Positions 18,095 through 30,681 of a stretch of 64,000 nucleotides of DNA are shown piece after piece. The notes below the pieces were generated by a model, which saw nothing but the letters and a program-made list of their open reading frames with translations, was not told where the DNA came from and searched no databases. The stretch lies in the NCBI RefSeq assembly GCF_002077155.1, contig NZ_CP015027.1, positions 1,900,501 through 1,964,500 on the forward strand, written 5' to 3'. Position numbers and translations under genes: made by a program. Positions within the stretch are counted from its first letter, which is position 1, and each line of letters opens with the position of its first letter. Origin of the DNA: Sporosarcina sp. P33. Lineage in GTDB: Bacteria > Bacillota > Bacilli > Bacillales_A > Planococcaceae.

Positions 18095-18123
18095 ATCATA
18101 CCAACTCTTCCAATAATCGTCAA
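18095..18123 (-). promoter_or_regulatory. Sigma-A promoter of abrB
   Basis: TTGACG-N17-TATGAT on the reverse strand (-35 at 18118-18123, -10 at 18095-18100). The start would be near 18088, placing the 0A boxes at roughly +16 to +32. Confidence 0.82.
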
Positions 18124-18183
18124 TCATCACAACCTATTTAAATACGATTATTATTTATTAATTTTTTGACAGGTAAAAAATGA

Positions 18184-20286
<2,103 letters not shown>

Positions 20287-20301
20287 ATCCATACTATACA
20301 G

Positions 20302-20350
20302 AGCTGTCAGCAGAAGCCGCATTCATACGGTTTCTGCTGACAGCTTTTTT
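20302..20350 (+). terminator. Intrinsic terminator after metG
   Basis: About 17-base stem (GCTGTCAGCAGAAGCCG with CGGTTTCTGCTGACAGC, one G-U) followed by TTTTTT. Confidence 0.92.
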
Positions 20351-20554
20351 GTTTTGTGTCACAGTTGTTACAGTAAACGTATGAAATCTAATTGTTCACC
20401 ATACACTCCACGGTGGGTGCATTTGACTAGTTTTACAGCGTTTACGGTCTGTTAGACGGAATTTACAAACTCTTTGTTACACAACTGTAATATAAATGAG
20501 ATGAAAGTCACAATCAATCCTACTAGAATAGGAAACAGTGTTAGGAGAGATACT

Positions 20555-21322
20555 ATGTTTATTGATACACATGTTCATTTAAATGCAGATCAATACGAAG
20601 AAGACTTACAAGACGTCATTCAGCGTGCAATTGATGCAAACGTAGAAAAAATGGTAGTGGTCGGTTTTGATACGAAAACTATCAATAAAGCCATGAAGTT
20701 AATTGATGAATATTCATTCATCTATGGCGTAATTGGCTGGCATCCTGTCGATGCGGTAGATTGCACAGAAAGCGATCTGCAATGGATAAAGCAATTATCC
20801 GCTCATCCTAAAGTAGTCGGCATCGGAGAAACAGGTCTTGATTATCACTGGGATAAATCACCGAAAGACATACAGCAAGAATTGTTCCGGAAGCATATTC
20901 AATTGGCAAAGGAAGTTAATTTGCCGATCATTATTCATAATCGCGATGCAACAGGCGATGTAGTTCGCATTCTGCAGGAAGAACATGCAGCAGAAGTCGG
21001 AGGGATTATGCATTGTTACGGAGGCAGTGTTGAAACTGCCAAACAATGTATAGAGATGAGTTTCCTCATATCTCTCGGCGGCCCTGTCACGTTCAAAAAT
21101 GCCAGAATGCCAAAAGAAGTAGCGAAAGAAATTCCACTCAACAAGCTGCTGATTGAAACAGATGCACCTTATTTAGCGCCGCATCCATATCGGGGGAAAC
21201 GTAATGAACCTTCCTATATCCCGTTAGTGGCAGAAGAAATCGCACGGTTGAAGGAAGTGACAGTTGAGGAAGTAGCGAAGCAAACGACTGCAAATGCATT
21301 ACAGCTGTTTAAGATTCAGTAA
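20555..21322 (+). CDS. tatD: TatD family metal-dependent DNase (YabD)
   Basis: A 255-residue TIM-barrel hydrolase, the same length as B. subtilis YabD. The start at ATG 20555 (TTAGGAGAG upstream) gives MFIDTHVHLN, whose two His bind metal. Further ligands: GIGETGLDYHW (Glu), IIHNRD (His), and IETDAPYLAP (Asp). TatD enzymes are 3'-5' exonucleases on DNA/RNA with repair or RNA quality roles. It lies between metS and yabE as in Bacillus. Confidence 0.94.
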   Translation: MFIDTHVHLNADQYEEDLQDVIQRAIDANVEKMVVVGFDTKTINKAMKLIDEYSFIYGVIGWHPVDAVDCTESDLQWIKQLSAHPKVVGIGETGLDYHWDKSPKDIQQELFRKHIQLAKEVNLPIIIHNRDATGDVVRILQEEHAAEVGGIMHCYGGSVETAKQCIEMSFLISLGGPVTFKNARMPKEVAKEIPLNKLLIETDAPYLAPHPYRGKRNEPSYIPLVAEEIARLKEVTVEEVAKQTTANALQLFKIQ

Positions 21323-21400
21323 ACGATTTACGGAAAACATTTGTTGCAAAGGCCAAAAAGAATTCAGATGTTTCTAGTTTCCGGTTAATAGTTTGGAAGT

Positions 21401-21429
21401 TTGACAGTGTAATATAAACGCTATATACT
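21401..21429 (+). promoter_or_regulatory. Strong sigma-A promoter of yabE
   Basis: TTGACA-N17-TATACT, 30 bases before the start codon: consensus -35, one mismatch in -10, ideal spacing. Confidence 0.85.
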
Positions 21430-21459
21430 CAGCCGAGTAATGAAGGGGGAAATTTTTTC

Positions 21460-22704
21460 ATGTTTCAAAAGAATACAAAGGGTATGCGCATTGCAATTTT
21501 ATTCGTAGCAATGGCGTTATTCGTAACTACTACGTCACTCGTATTGATTGACGGAAAAAAGAAGAACGTCTCGTTGGATCTTAACGGCAAACAAGTAGAA
21601 GTACGCACAGCAGCAGCTACAGTTGGAGAAGTATTGGCAGCAAATGACGTAGAAGTGCAAAAACATGACATCGTAGAGCCGGCAGCTGATACACCGATTA
21701 CAGCTGATACGGATATTAAGTGGCAGCAGGCTAAGAAAGTTACGATTGACATAGATGGCAAAACGCAGGAACTTTGGACAACAGACCGCACAGTGAATGA
21801 TGTGCTGAAGACAGCAGAAATTGAAGTGACGACACATGACGAAGTAGAGCCTGCATTGGCAGCAAAGGTTACAGATAACCAGCCGATCACTATTGCTAAA
21901 GCATTCCCTGTTACTGTGAAAGACGGCGGCAAGGAACGTACGGTATGGTCCACTCAAACGACTGTCAGACAGTTTTTGACAGATCAAAATATCCGTCTTT
22001 CTAATTTAGATAAAGTAGAAGGCGATACAAAAGCAAAACTGACCGCATCTAATGCTGTGGTAAACATTGCGCGTGTAGAAAAGGTTACCGATGTAGTAGA
22101 AGAATCGGCTAACTTCAAAGTGAAAAGAAAAACAGATATGACTATGTTAAAAGGTAAAGAGAAAGTCGTGACTGAAGGTAAAAAAGGTAAAGTACAAAAG
22201 AAATTCCAAATCACGAAAAAGAACGGAAAGATTGTTTCCCGTGAACTTGTCGGCAAAACAATGGTGGAAGAGCCTACACATAAAGTAGTTCACGTAGGGG
22301 CAAAAGCGCCTAAAGTAGAAGTGGCTGCAGCACCGGCCAAGGCAAAATCTGGTGGCACATCTGCAAGTTCTCAAGTTGCCGTATCACGCGGCAGCGGCAG
22401 TGAGCCAAGCGGCGGAAAAGAATTCTATGCCAATGCAAGTGCGTATACAGCATATTGCACAGGCTGTTCAGGTATAACAGCAACGGGTATTAACTTGCGT
22501 GCAAATCCGAACATGAAATTAATCGCGGTAGATCCGCGTGTCATTCCACTCGGTTCCAAAGTTTGGGTGGAAGGCTACGGCTATGCAATCGCAGGTGATA
22601 CAGGCGGTGCGATCAAAGGAAACCGCATTGATCTGCACATGCCTACAAAAGAAGCGGCTTATAACTTTGGCCGCCGCCAAGTAAAGATTAAAGTAATTAA
22701 CTAA
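21460..22704 (+). CDS. yabE: Cell-wall-acting YabE: DUF348 repeats, G5 and 3D domains
   Basis: A 414-residue exported protein. N-terminal membrane/signal segment (about 9-27), then three DUF348 repeats (each with VTV/VSLDLNGK...TVGEVL-type units, about 36-200), a G5 domain (about 205-285, ending GKTMVEEP), a Gly/Ser/Ala-rich linker and a C-terminal 3D domain (about 325-412). The 3D domain shows AIAGDTGGAIKGNRIDLHM with the catalytic-type aspartates, as in MltA and the Sps resuscitation-factor analogues of Firmicutes. It probably cleaves or binds peptidoglycan during growth resumption; direct evidence exists only for relatives. Confidence 0.92.
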   Translation: MFQKNTKGMRIAILFVAMALFVTTTSLVLIDGKKKNVSLDLNGKQVEVRTAAATVGEVLAANDVEVQKHDIVEPAADTPITADTDIKWQQAKKVTIDIDGKTQELWTTDRTVNDVLKTAEIEVTTHDEVEPALAAKVTDNQPITIAKAFPVTVKDGGKERTVWSTQTTVRQFLTDQNIRLSNLDKVEGDTKAKLTASNAVVNIARVEKVTDVVEESANFKVKRKTDMTMLKGKEKVVTEGKKGKVQKKFQITKKNGKIVSRELVGKTMVEEPTHKVVHVGAKAPKVEVAAAPAKAKSGGTSASSQVAVSRGSGSEPSGGKEFYANASAYTAYCTGCSGITATGINLRANPNMKLIAVDPRVIPLGSKVWVEGYGYAIAGDTGGAIKGNRIDLHMPTKEAAYNFGRRQVKIKVIN

Positions 22705-22713
22705 TAGCAATAT

Positions 22714-22754
22714 ACCGATGAGGCGAAGAAAACTCTTTCCCTTATCGGTTTTTT
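22714..22754 (+). terminator. Intrinsic terminator after yabE
   Basis: Stem ACCGATGAGG / CCTTATCGGT (one G-U) followed by TTTTTT. Confidence 0.85.
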
Positions 22755-22845
22755 CTGTTTTCGCAGAACCTCCGCGGTTTGGTTGTGTGCGATGCGAAAA
22801 AACAGTAAAATAGAAAGAATGACAACGGAAGAAAAGAGGAATATT

Positions 22846-24298
<1,453 letters not shown>

Positions 24299-24348
24299 AG
24301 AAATGACAAATTTAGTTGAGAAAAATGATAAATTTTATGATAAAACAA

Positions 24349-24418
24349 TTGACAAAAACATAGATATACTGTTAAAATGAAAAATTTGATTGACAACACC
24401 TCCTAAAAATGTTATGAT
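24349..24418 (+). promoter_or_regulatory. Tandem sigma-A promoters of veg
   Basis: Upstream copy TTGACA (24349-24354) with TAAAAT at 18-base spacing; downstream copy TTGACA (24390-24395)-N17-TATGAT (24413-24418), 25 bases before the ATG. The veg gene of B. subtilis also has two closely spaced very strong promoters. Confidence 0.82.
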
Positions 24419-24442
24419 AGTTATTAGTGAGGTGTAAGTAAC

Positions 24443-24709
24443 ATGCCAAAAACATTAGCAGACATTAAAAAGTCACTGGACGCTCATTTAGGGAAACGTC
24501 TCCATCTGAAAGCAAACGGCGGTCGTAAGAAGACCATCGAACATGCAGGAGTCTTGCGCGATACGTATCGTGCCGTTTTCGTAGTCGAGTTGGATCAGGA
24601 TGACAATGCGTTTGAAAGAGTTTCTTACAGCTATGCAGATATTTTGACCGAAGCGGTTGAAATAACAATTCTTGATGGTTCAGACCAAACAGCTTTTATC
24701 ATCAAATAA
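24443..24709 (+). CDS. veg: Veg protein
   Basis: An 88-residue small, abundant protein of the DUF1021/Veg family: a short N-terminal helix ([16 protein letters not shown]) followed by an SH3-like beta barrel ([15 protein letters not shown] ... [10 protein letters not shown]). In B. subtilis Veg stimulates biofilm matrix expression, probably by antagonising SinR. GAGGTG lies at the right distance. The strong tandem promoters and separate terminator mark a monocistronic highly transcribed gene. Confidence 0.95.
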   Translation: MPKTLADIKKSLDAHLGKRLHLKANGGRKKTIEHAGVLRDTYRAVFVVELDQDDNAFERVSYSYADILTEAVEITILDGSDQTAFIIK

Positions 24710-24743
24710 TTTTTTATGCTATTTTAATTTATTTCCTAGTGAA

Positions 24744-24774
24744 TCCGCCTGGTACGTTCTGGCGGGTTTTTTTG
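24744..24774 (+). terminator. Intrinsic terminator after veg
   Basis: Stem CCGCC...GGCGG with a 12-14 base loop, followed by GTTTTTTT. Confidence 0.85.
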
Positions 24775-24788
24775 TTAGTAATTATAAA

Positions 24789-24817
24789 GTGTAATTTTTC
24801 CTTTACAGCACAGACTA
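24789..24817 (+). promoter_or_regulatory. Possible sigma-G promoter of the SASP gene
   Basis: GTGTA (24789-24793)-N17-CAGACTA (24811-24817), 4/5 and 5/7 matches to GHATR-N18-CATNHTA. Supported mainly by the forespore-specific nature of the gene; weak by itself. Confidence 0.3.
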
Positions 24818-24847
24818 TAGACGTCAGCCGAAAAGGAGGAAACCGAA

Positions 24848-25021
24848 ATGGCGAGAAAAGGCGTCATGTCAGATCAGTTGAAAGAAGAGATCGCGAAAGA
24901 ACTTGGCTTTTACGATGTAGTACAGCGTGAGGGCTGGGGCGGTATTCGTTCACGTGATGCAGGAAATATGGTAAAACGTGCAATTGAAATGGCGAGCAGA
25001 CAAGTGGAGGAAAAGAAGTAA
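24848..25021 (+). CDS. sspF: Alpha/beta-type small acid-soluble spore protein (SspF-like)
   Basis: A 57-residue protein read directly from the sequence: starts [20 protein letters not shown] and continues with [20 protein letters not shown] and [17 protein letters not shown]. The GPR protease site region (KEEIAKELG) and the DNA-binding [12 protein letters not shown] box of the family are both present. SASPs coat forespore DNA and protect it from UV and heat. AAAAGGAGG sits 9 bases upstream. Same position as sspF in B. subtilis (veg-sspF-ispE), but here ispE is displaced by an accessory insertion. Confidence 0.95.
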   Translation: MARKGVMSDQLKEEIAKELGFYDVVQREGWGGIRSRDAGNMVKRAIEMASRQVEEKK

Positions 25022-25060
25022 ACCGACCAATGTCCGTAGAATCCAAAAAAGGCTGACAAG

Positions 25061-25096
25061 AAAAACTGCAAAGGGGAACGTGCTTTGCAGTTTTTT
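25061..25096 (+). terminator. Intrinsic terminator after the SASP gene
   Basis: Stem AAACTGCAAAG / CTTTGCAGTTT followed by TTTT. Confidence 0.9.
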
Positions 25097-25100
25097 ATTG

Positions 25101-25156
25101 AAAAAACGGATAGTAATGCGCATTGATATGACGCATTACTATCCGTTGGTTTTTAT
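25101..25156 (-). terminator. Bidirectional terminator between SASP gene and LPMO gene
   Basis: A perfect 16-base stem (25105-25120 with 25132-25147, loop of 11). On the reverse strand, serving the LPMO gene, it is followed by TTTTTT; on the forward strand by GGTTTTTATTTTT, so it can stop both sides. Confidence 0.88.
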
Positions 25157-25159
25157 TTT

Positions 25160-26440
25160 TCAGTGCCGTTTCCATTGTGCGCTGTCACTTGGCACATTTC
25201 CGCGTGTCCACCACTTCGCTTCATATAAATTTCCATTGAACATAACTTGGTCTCCGGCAACATAAACATTTGCAGTCCGCCACTCCGGTGCATTCATGCC
25301 AGAAGTTTTCAGTAATGTCCATACGGCAGAGTTACCGGGAAGATCGCCGCGTGTCCACCATTTGGCCTCATATATCACATTTTCATGAAGTACCTGATTA
25401 CCTGCCAGATATACACTTTGCTTTTCCCACTTCTTCACATTGCCATTGATGATCTTTAATAATTTCCATACGTCTGATTTTCCTGGCTCGTCACCGCTTG
25501 TCCACCATTGTGCGCTGTATAGAACGCCTTCATGCATGACTTGATCGCCGACTTCATAGACATTTCTTGTTTTCCATTCATGTACATCATCGTTCGCCGG
25601 CTTCAACAGCTTCCATACAGCGGAATCGCCAGGGAGATCGCCGCGCGTCCACCATTTTGCGGCATATAAAGAGCCAGCGTAGAGCGCTCTATCGCCTTCA
25701 ACATACACTTTGTCCTCATCCCACTTTGCTGCTGGCTGAAGCGGCTTTTCAGGCTGAACGTCAGGCAATGGCGCTGGTGTCAGACTGTCTGATGTGCCGT
25801 GATTTTTCTCAGGCTTTGTTTCAGGCTTGGTCGGCAGTACTTGTTTTCCGCCGAATTCAGTGTCAATGACGTTATAAAATGCATTTTTTGTATCGCCTAT
25901 GTTCCAGACAGCCAGGATCACATGGTAGCCTGTGCGTTCAGGCACCTTACACGTATGTGTGACTTCGGAAGGCGGTCTTTGTTTTTTACCGTCTACAGTA
26001 CAAAACTTTTGAAAATCTGCGCGCTGTAATGGCTGGTTTGTATCCCATCCTATTCTGGTGATGTAATATTCCCATGATCCTGTGACATGCGGAGCTGTAA
26101 ATTTCCACTTGAATTGATAATCCCCGCTTTTCATCGGAACCTTCTCCCAGCGAAGTCTGGATTGCGCATCTAATTCAAAAAATATATTTGCACTGGCGAT
26201 TTTACCGTCGGCAGGACCGCCGGCAGGAAAATTCCCGGGTGCTTCCAGGCTCTGCGGCTCATAAATAATTCTCCCGCAGTTTTTATTTTGTCCTTGCTTA
26301 CATAAGAGAGCGCGGCTTTCGGGCTGGCTTACATATCCATGTGCAGATGCCTGACTTGAAAATGAAAAAGTCAGTACCATTATGAACATAACACCAAGCA
26401 ATACAGGCCATTGAATCTCGCGATAAATATGTAACTTCAT
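25160..26440 (-). CDS. Secreted AA10 lytic polysaccharide monooxygenase with four chitin-binding (CBM5/12) modules
   Basis: A 426-residue exported copper enzyme. Signal peptide 1-33 ends SQASA, so the mature chain begins with His34 (HGYVSQPESR); His34 and His118 (TAPHVTGSW) form the copper histidine brace, with Phe188 (NAFYNVID) at the axial position. The AA10 domain spans 34-198 and contains two likely disulphides (Cys47/Cys55, Cys147/Cys164). A Pro/Lys-rich linker (about 200-238) leads to four repeats of about 45 residues, each with a VY..GD.....LY.AKWWT.G core (about 239-280, 287-329, 336-378, 385-426). AA10 enzymes oxidatively cut crystalline chitin or cellulose; these modules point to chitin. 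Four modules is more than usual. Ribosome site AGGAGGA; own promoter. Confidence 0.95.
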   Translation of the reverse strand: MKLHIYREIQWPVLLGVMFIMVLTFSFSSQASAHGYVSQPESRALLCKQGQNKNCGRIIYEPQSLEAPGNFPAGGPADGKIASANIFFELDAQSRLRWEKVPMKSGDYQFKWKFTAPHVTGSWEYYITRIGWDTNQPLQRADFQKFCTVDGKKQRPPSEVTHTCKVPERTGYHVILAVWNIGDTKNAFYNVIDTEFGGKQVLPTKPETKPEKNHGTSDSLTPAPLPDVQPEKPLQPAAKWDEDKVYVEGDRALYAGSLYAAKWWTRGDLPGDSAVWKLLKPANDDVHEWKTRNVYEVGDQVMHEGVLYSAQWWTSGDEPGKSDVWKLLKIINGNVKKWEKQSVYLAGNQVLHENVIYEAKWWTRGDLPGNSAVWTLLKTSGMNAPEWRTANVYVAGDQVMFNGNLYEAKWWTRGNVPSDSAQWKRH

Positions 26441-26490
26441 CTACTTTATCCTCCTGCTAGTTTGTAATAACTATGTCGTAATATGCTATC

Positions 26491-26519
26491 ATCATAGAAC
26501 CTTTCGTGGTGCTAATCAA
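26491..26519 (-). promoter_or_regulatory. Promoter of the LPMO gene
   Basis: TTGATT-N17-TATGAT on the reverse strand (-35 at 26514-26519, -10 at 26491-26496), 50 bases before the start codon. Confidence 0.6.
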
Positions 26520-26927
26520 TGCCCGAAAAACGGTTCTTTTTCAGTGGAAACAGTAAAGTTTTTAAATAAATGTGCCGTTAAGGAAATATTTAGCAGTAAA
26601 AATGGATATTAATTATGAGGATATGCCTAAATAAAGATCTGTAATTGTGAAAAGATTTCAAAAAAACATATAGAAAAATAATTAGAATTGCCTACTGAAT
26701 TTATCCTTGTTCTGTTATGCAACACACTATAGTTAGTGTATTCTGATTATATATTACTTATTTAGTTTCAAATGATACAAAGGAAAATAGCCCCGTGATA
26801 ACCAAGGGATGAGCAAAGATAAATGTTACAATAAAGAGAGTGTTCGTATTTTTTGACAATTCAATCACCGCAGTAGTATTTATTTCGATGCCCTTGAATG
26901 AGGAATGAATGGAGGAATGTATAAAAG
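26520..26927. other. AT-rich intergenic region between LPMO and nitronate monooxygenase genes
   Basis: No gene is visible. A 16-base inverted repeat ACACTA-TAGT-TAGTGT at 26724-26739 could be an operator, and a TTGACA at 26853-26858 with TATTTA at 18-base spacing may be the forward promoter. Neither is convincing alone. Confidence 0.4.
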
Positions 26928-27992
26928 ATGTGGAATCACAACAACTTGACTGAAAAGCTTGGCATTCAGTATCCGGTCATACAGGCAGGGATGGCTGGAA
27001 CTACTACACCTGAACTGGTGGCCGCTGTCTCAAATGCCGGCGGTCTTGGGACGCTTGGTGCAGGATATATGAAGGCGGAAGACATGAGAAAAACGATTGT
27101 CGAAATTAAACAAAAAACGGACCGGCCGTTTGGAGTAAACTTATTTGTTCCTGAAGCTTCAGAAATATCCGTGGAAAAGATCAAAAAAGCAAATGAATTA
27201 CTGCGCCCCTACCGCGAAGAGCTGGGTGTGGCGGAGCCTGAAATAAAAGAGATGTCCACTGCGAACTTTGACAAGCAAGTGGAGATAATTATTCAGGAAA
27301 AGGTGGCTGTATGCAGTTTTACATTTGGTGTTCCTTCTAAAGAAACAGTGCAAAAGCTGAAAGAAGAGAATATTGTCGTGATGGGGACTGCTACAACTGT
27401 AAAAGAAGCCCTCATCAATCAAGAGCAGGGAATGGACATGGTAGTCATGCAAGGCAGTGAGGCAGGCGGACATCGGGGAACATTCTCGGGATCATTCGGA
27501 GACGCCATGATTGGAACGATGTCGCTCATCCCGCAAGCTGCGGATCATATTCAGATTCCGGTAATTGCTGCCGGGGGTATTATGGACGGCAGGGGTGTGC
27601 TGGCAGCCCTTACTTTGGGTGCGCAGGCGGTTCAAATGGGAACTGCTTTTGTGACAGCTGCTGAAAGCGGGGCGAAAACACAGCATATTGATGCTATTTT
27701 AACTGGTACGGAAGATCAAACTGTTATTACATCGGTATTCAGCGGTAAACCGGCAAGGGGTATCCAAAACGATTTCATCCGGGAAATGAAACCTTATGAA
27801 GAAAGTTTGCCGGAATACCCAATTATGAACACACTGACGACAGGTATCCGGGGCGAGGCGGCCAGACAGAACCGGCCGGAATGGATTCATTTGTGGAGCG
27901 GACAATCTCCGCGGTTGAGCAAGAGAAAGCCGGCTGCTGAATTACTGTCCGATATTATTTCTCAAGTGAATCAAATTATAAATAATAGATGA
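26928..27992 (+). CDS. Nitronate monooxygenase (NPD family, FMN-dependent)
   Basis: A 354-residue TIM-barrel flavoprotein. VIQAGMAGTTTPELVAAVSNAGGLGTLG is the N-terminal phosphate/FMN region (26972-27055), MQGSEAGGHRGTF carries the conserved His-like catalytic site, and VIAAGGIMDGRGV plus GAQAVQMGTAF bind the FMN phosphate. The family oxidises alkyl nitronates such as propionate-3-nitronate; some members are enoyl-ACP reductases (FabK), but GSEAGGHRG favours the nitronate branch. GGAGGA lies 11 bases before the ATG. It is outside the conserved Bacillus gene order, forming a small accessory block with the LPMO and DUF2200 genes. Confidence 0.88.
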   Translation: MWNHNNLTEKLGIQYPVIQAGMAGTTTPELVAAVSNAGGLGTLGAGYMKAEDMRKTIVEIKQKTDRPFGVNLFVPEASEISVEKIKKANELLRPYREELGVAEPEIKEMSTANFDKQVEIIIQEKVAVCSFTFGVPSKETVQKLKEENIVVMGTATTVKEALINQEQGMDMVVMQGSEAGGHRGTFSGSFGDAMIGTMSLIPQAADHIQIPVIAAGGIMDGRGVLAALTLGAQAVQMGTAFVTAAESGAKTQHIDAILTGTEDQTVITSVFSGKPARGIQNDFIREMKPYEESLPEYPIMNTLTTGIRGEAARQNRPEWIHLWSGQSPRLSKRKPAAELLSDIISQVNQIINNR

Positions 27993-28009
27993 GAGTGTGG
28001 TAAAAACGC

Positions 28010-28357
28010 ATGAAACATAAAATTTATACTATGAGTTTTTCCGTTGTTTATCCCCTGTACGTTGCGAAAGCGGAAAGAAAAGGGCGTACGAAACAGGAAG
28101 TCGATGAGATCATTCGCTGGTTCACAGGATACAGCCAAGAGATGTTAGAAGCGCAAATAGCAAAACAAACAGATTTTGAGACATTTTTAGCGGAGGCTCC
28201 GCAGCTGAATCCTTCAAGATACTTGATTAAAGGCGTGATCTGCGGTGTGAGAGTGGAAGATGTTGAAGAGCCGACGATGCAGGAAATTCGGTATTTGGAT
28301 AAGTTAATCGACGAGCTGGCAAAGGGAAAAACTATGGAAAAGATTTTGCGGGAGTAA
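28010..28357 (+). CDS. DUF2200 family protein
   Basis: A 115-residue cytosolic protein recognisable as DUF2200 from [25 protein letters not shown] and the internal EIIRWFTGY and [13 protein letters not shown] stretches. Function is unknown. It begins 18 bases after the nitronate monooxygenase gene and probably shares its transcript. No membrane segment or catalytic motif is visible. Confidence 0.8.
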   Translation: MKHKIYTMSFSVVYPLYVAKAERKGRTKQEVDEIIRWFTGYSQEMLEAQIAKQTDFETFLAEAPQLNPSRYLIKGVICGVRVEDVEEPTMQEIRYLDKLIDELAKGKTMEKILRE

Positions 28358-28539
28358 TGTAATGAATAGACGGCAATAGCCGCAGTAAATCATCTCCGGA
28401 AATCTGTATAAACAGATTCCGGCGGGTGAACAAAACCGCAAAGTCTTCGCAGTTCTTTTTTTTATTATTCCCCCTACGTTCTATTCATTGTGTGGTAATA
28501 TATGAGCAAGAACAATGCTGTGGGGAGGGAGCTTTTATC

Positions 28540-29406
28540 ATGATTTACGAAAAGGCGCCTGCGAAAATCAACTTAACGTTAGACGTGCTGAGTAAACGGC
28601 CTGACGGCTATCATGAGGTCGAGATGATTATGACAACTGTCGACTTGGCTGACCGCATCTGGCTCCGTCCTACGACGGATCAAGCTATTACGATAAAGTC
28701 ATCTCATCGATTTGTGCCGAATGACCGTAAAAACTTAGCGTATCAGGCGGCGGATTTACTGCGTAAACGCTATCAATTGAATCACGGAGTTGAAATTACG
28801 CTGGACAAAAATATTCCAATTGCAGCAGGACTGGCGGGTGGAAGTTCAGATGCCGCTGCTGCTTTGCGCGGGCTGAACCGCTTATGGGATCTTGGATTGT
28901 CCCTGGATGAACTGGCGGTCCTTGGCGCAGAAATCGGATCGGACGTTTCGTTTTGCGTATATGGCGGAACAGCCATCGCAAGAGGACGCGGAGAGAATAT
29001 CACACATTTACCTGCCCCGCCGAATTGCTGGGTCGTGCTGGCAAAGCCGACGATTGGCGTATCAACAGGCAATATTTATGGACAGCTCGACTTGTCCGCC
29101 ATCACGCATCCGCAGACCGGGCATATGATGGAGGCCTTGCGGGAAGGCGACTATGACAAGATGTGTGCGTCATTAGGCAACGTGCTGGAGCCGGTTACGA
29201 TGGGTCTCCATCAGGAAGTTGTCACACTGAAGGAACAAATGGAGCGATTCGGTGCGGATGCAGTATTGATGAGCGGCAGCGGTCCGACAGTTTTTGGATT
29301 AGTGAAGCACGAATCGCGTGTGCCGAAAATTGTTAATGCGCTGAGAGGGTTCTGTCCGGATGTACATGCGGTACGTATGCTGGGCGAACGAATTGTAGTT
29401 GATTAA
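28540..29406 (+). CDS. ispE: 4-diphosphocytidyl-2-C-methyl-D-erythritol kinase
   Basis: A 288-residue GHMP kinase of the MEP isoprenoid pathway. ATG 28540, with GGGGAGGG about 10 bases upstream, gives [16 protein letters not shown]; the longer upstream frame lacks a ribosome site. Motif 1 [20 protein letters not shown], motif 2 [17 protein letters not shown] (ATP loop) and motif 3 [11 protein letters not shown] are all intact. It resumes the conserved ispE-purR-ridA-spoVG series after the accessory insertion. Confidence 0.96.
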   Translation: MIYEKAPAKINLTLDVLSKRPDGYHEVEMIMTTVDLADRIWLRPTTDQAITIKSSHRFVPNDRKNLAYQAADLLRKRYQLNHGVEITLDKNIPIAAGLAGGSSDAAAALRGLNRLWDLGLSLDELAVLGAEIGSDVSFCVYGGTAIARGRGENITHLPAPPNCWVVLAKPTIGVSTGNIYGQLDLSAITHPQTGHMMEALREGDYDKMCASLGNVLEPVTMGLHQEVVTLKEQMERFGADAVLMSGSGPTVFGLVKHESRVPKIVNALRGFCPDVHAVRMLGERIVVD

Positions 29407-29464
29407 TACCGGACGATTATGATAGTCTACTTATAAATCATTCGGATTTAGGAGTCGGTATTAT

Positions 29465-30295
29465 ATGAAATGGAAAAGAAGTGAACGGCTTGTAGATATG
29501 ACGCGCCATTTGCTGGAAAACCCGCACACCCTCATTTCTTTGACGTTTTTCTCTAACAGATACGCTGCGGCAAAATCATCAATCAGTGAAGATCTTGGCA
29601 TTCTGAAAGAGACTTTTGAAGAAAGCGGCACTGGTCGTCTGCTGACGATTTCCGGTGCCGCCGGCGGCATCAAATACATTCCGTTAGTCAGCCGCGGTGA
29701 AATAAAAGAAGTCATTCACTCGTTGATGGACGAGCTCAGGAAATCAGATCGGCTGCTGCCCGGCGGCTATTTGTACATGACTGATTTATTAGGCAATCCA
29801 AGGTTTCTTGACCGGGTCGGCAAAGTCATTGCATCGGCTTTTTATGATCAGGAAATAGATGCAATCATGACTGTTGCAACGAAAGGCATTGCGATTGCGC
29901 ATGCGATTGCGCGTCATTTGAATGTGCCGGTTATCGTCGTTCGCCGCGACAGCAAAGTGACGGAAGGATCGACGGTGAGCATCAATTACGTGTCGGGTTC
30001 TACGCGCAGAATTCAAACGATGGTTCTGTCGAAAAGAAGCATGCAGAGCGGTCAAAAAGTTTTGCTGACAGACGATTTTATGAAAGTGGGCGGCACGATT
30101 CAAGGAATGAAAACACTGCTCGAGGAATTCGATTGCGAACTTGGCGGTGTAGCAGTACTAGTGGAAGCGGAGCATCCTGAGGAAGTGCTGGTGGATGACT
30201 ATCTTTCATTAGTTAAATTGCGCGCTGTCGATGAGAAGCATCGGAAGATTGAGCTCGAAGAAGGAAATTACTTCACGAGAGGCGGTAATGATTGA
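29465..30295 (+). CDS. purR: Purine operon repressor PurR
   Basis: A 276-residue B. subtilis-type PurR: N-terminal winged helix ([18 protein letters not shown] and [16 protein letters not shown], residues 4-48) fused to a phosphoribosyltransferase-like effector domain. The PRPP-binding motif is [13 protein letters not shown] (about 199-211). High PRPP releases it from PurBoxes, derepressing purine synthesis. It is not related to E. coli PurR. Overlaps or abuts ridA with a one-base overlap. Confidence 0.96.
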   Translation: MKWKRSERLVDMTRHLLENPHTLISLTFFSNRYAAAKSSISEDLGILKETFEESGTGRLLTISGAAGGIKYIPLVSRGEIKEVIHSLMDELRKSDRLLPGGYLYMTDLLGNPRFLDRVGKVIASAFYDQEIDAIMTVATKGIAIAHAIARHLNVPVIVVRRDSKVTEGSTVSINYVSGSTRRIQTMVLSKRSMQSGQKVLLTDDFMKVGGTIQGMKTLLEEFDCELGGVAVLVEAEHPEEVLVDDYLSLVKLRAVDEKHRKIELEEGNYFTRGGND

Positions 30296-30669
30296 TGAAA
30301 TATGTAAAGACAGAGCAGGCACCGCAGGCGATTGGCCCTTATTCACAAGCGGTAAAAGTAAACGGTGTAGTCTACACATCGGGGCAGATACCTTTAACTG
30401 CCGCAGGTGATGTAGTAGAAGGCGGGATTGAAGAACAGACCAATCAGGTTCTTATTAATTTGAGCAAAGTGCTCGAGGAAGCCGGCTCGAGTTTGCAGCA
30501 AGTCGTCAAGACCACAGTATTCATTCAGGATATGAATGAATTTGCAGCATTGAATGCAATTTATGAAGAACATTTCGGTGAGCATAAACCATCCCGCTCG
30601 ACAGTCGAAGTAGCCCGTTTGCCAAAAGATGTCCGAGTGGAAATAGAAGCAATCGCAATTTGCAGCTAA
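30295..30669 (+). CDS. ridA: RidA family 2-iminobutanoate/2-iminopropanoate deaminase (YabJ)
   Basis: A 124-residue trimeric enzyme hydrolysing reactive enamine/imine intermediates from PLP enzymes. [25 protein letters not shown] is the N-terminal signature; the substrate-binding arginine is in [23 protein letters not shown] (about residue 103). ATG 30295 was preferred to the adjacent TTG because GAGGCGG stands 8 bases upstream. In B. subtilis YabJ is also needed for full PurR repression, fitting the overlap with purR. Confidence 0.94.
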   Translation: MKYVKTEQAPQAIGPYSQAVKVNGVVYTSGQIPLTAAGDVVEGGIEEQTNQVLINLSKVLEEAGSSLQQVVKTTVFIQDMNEFAALNAIYEEHFGEHKPSRSTVEVARLPKDVRVEIEAIAICS

Positions 30670-30681
30670 TTATTTGAGAAA

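Noticed and set aside
20461-20500. Promoter for tatD at TTTACA...TAATAT
   Set aside because: Spacing of 20 bases between the best hexamers is too long and no alternative -35 fits.
28381-28480. Terminator hairpins between DUF2200 and ispE
   Set aside because: A dyad (CCGGAAATCTG / CAGATTCCGG) exists but with a bulge and no T-run; the following GCAAAG/CTTCGC pair has A-C mismatches on the forward strand. Not strong enough to list.
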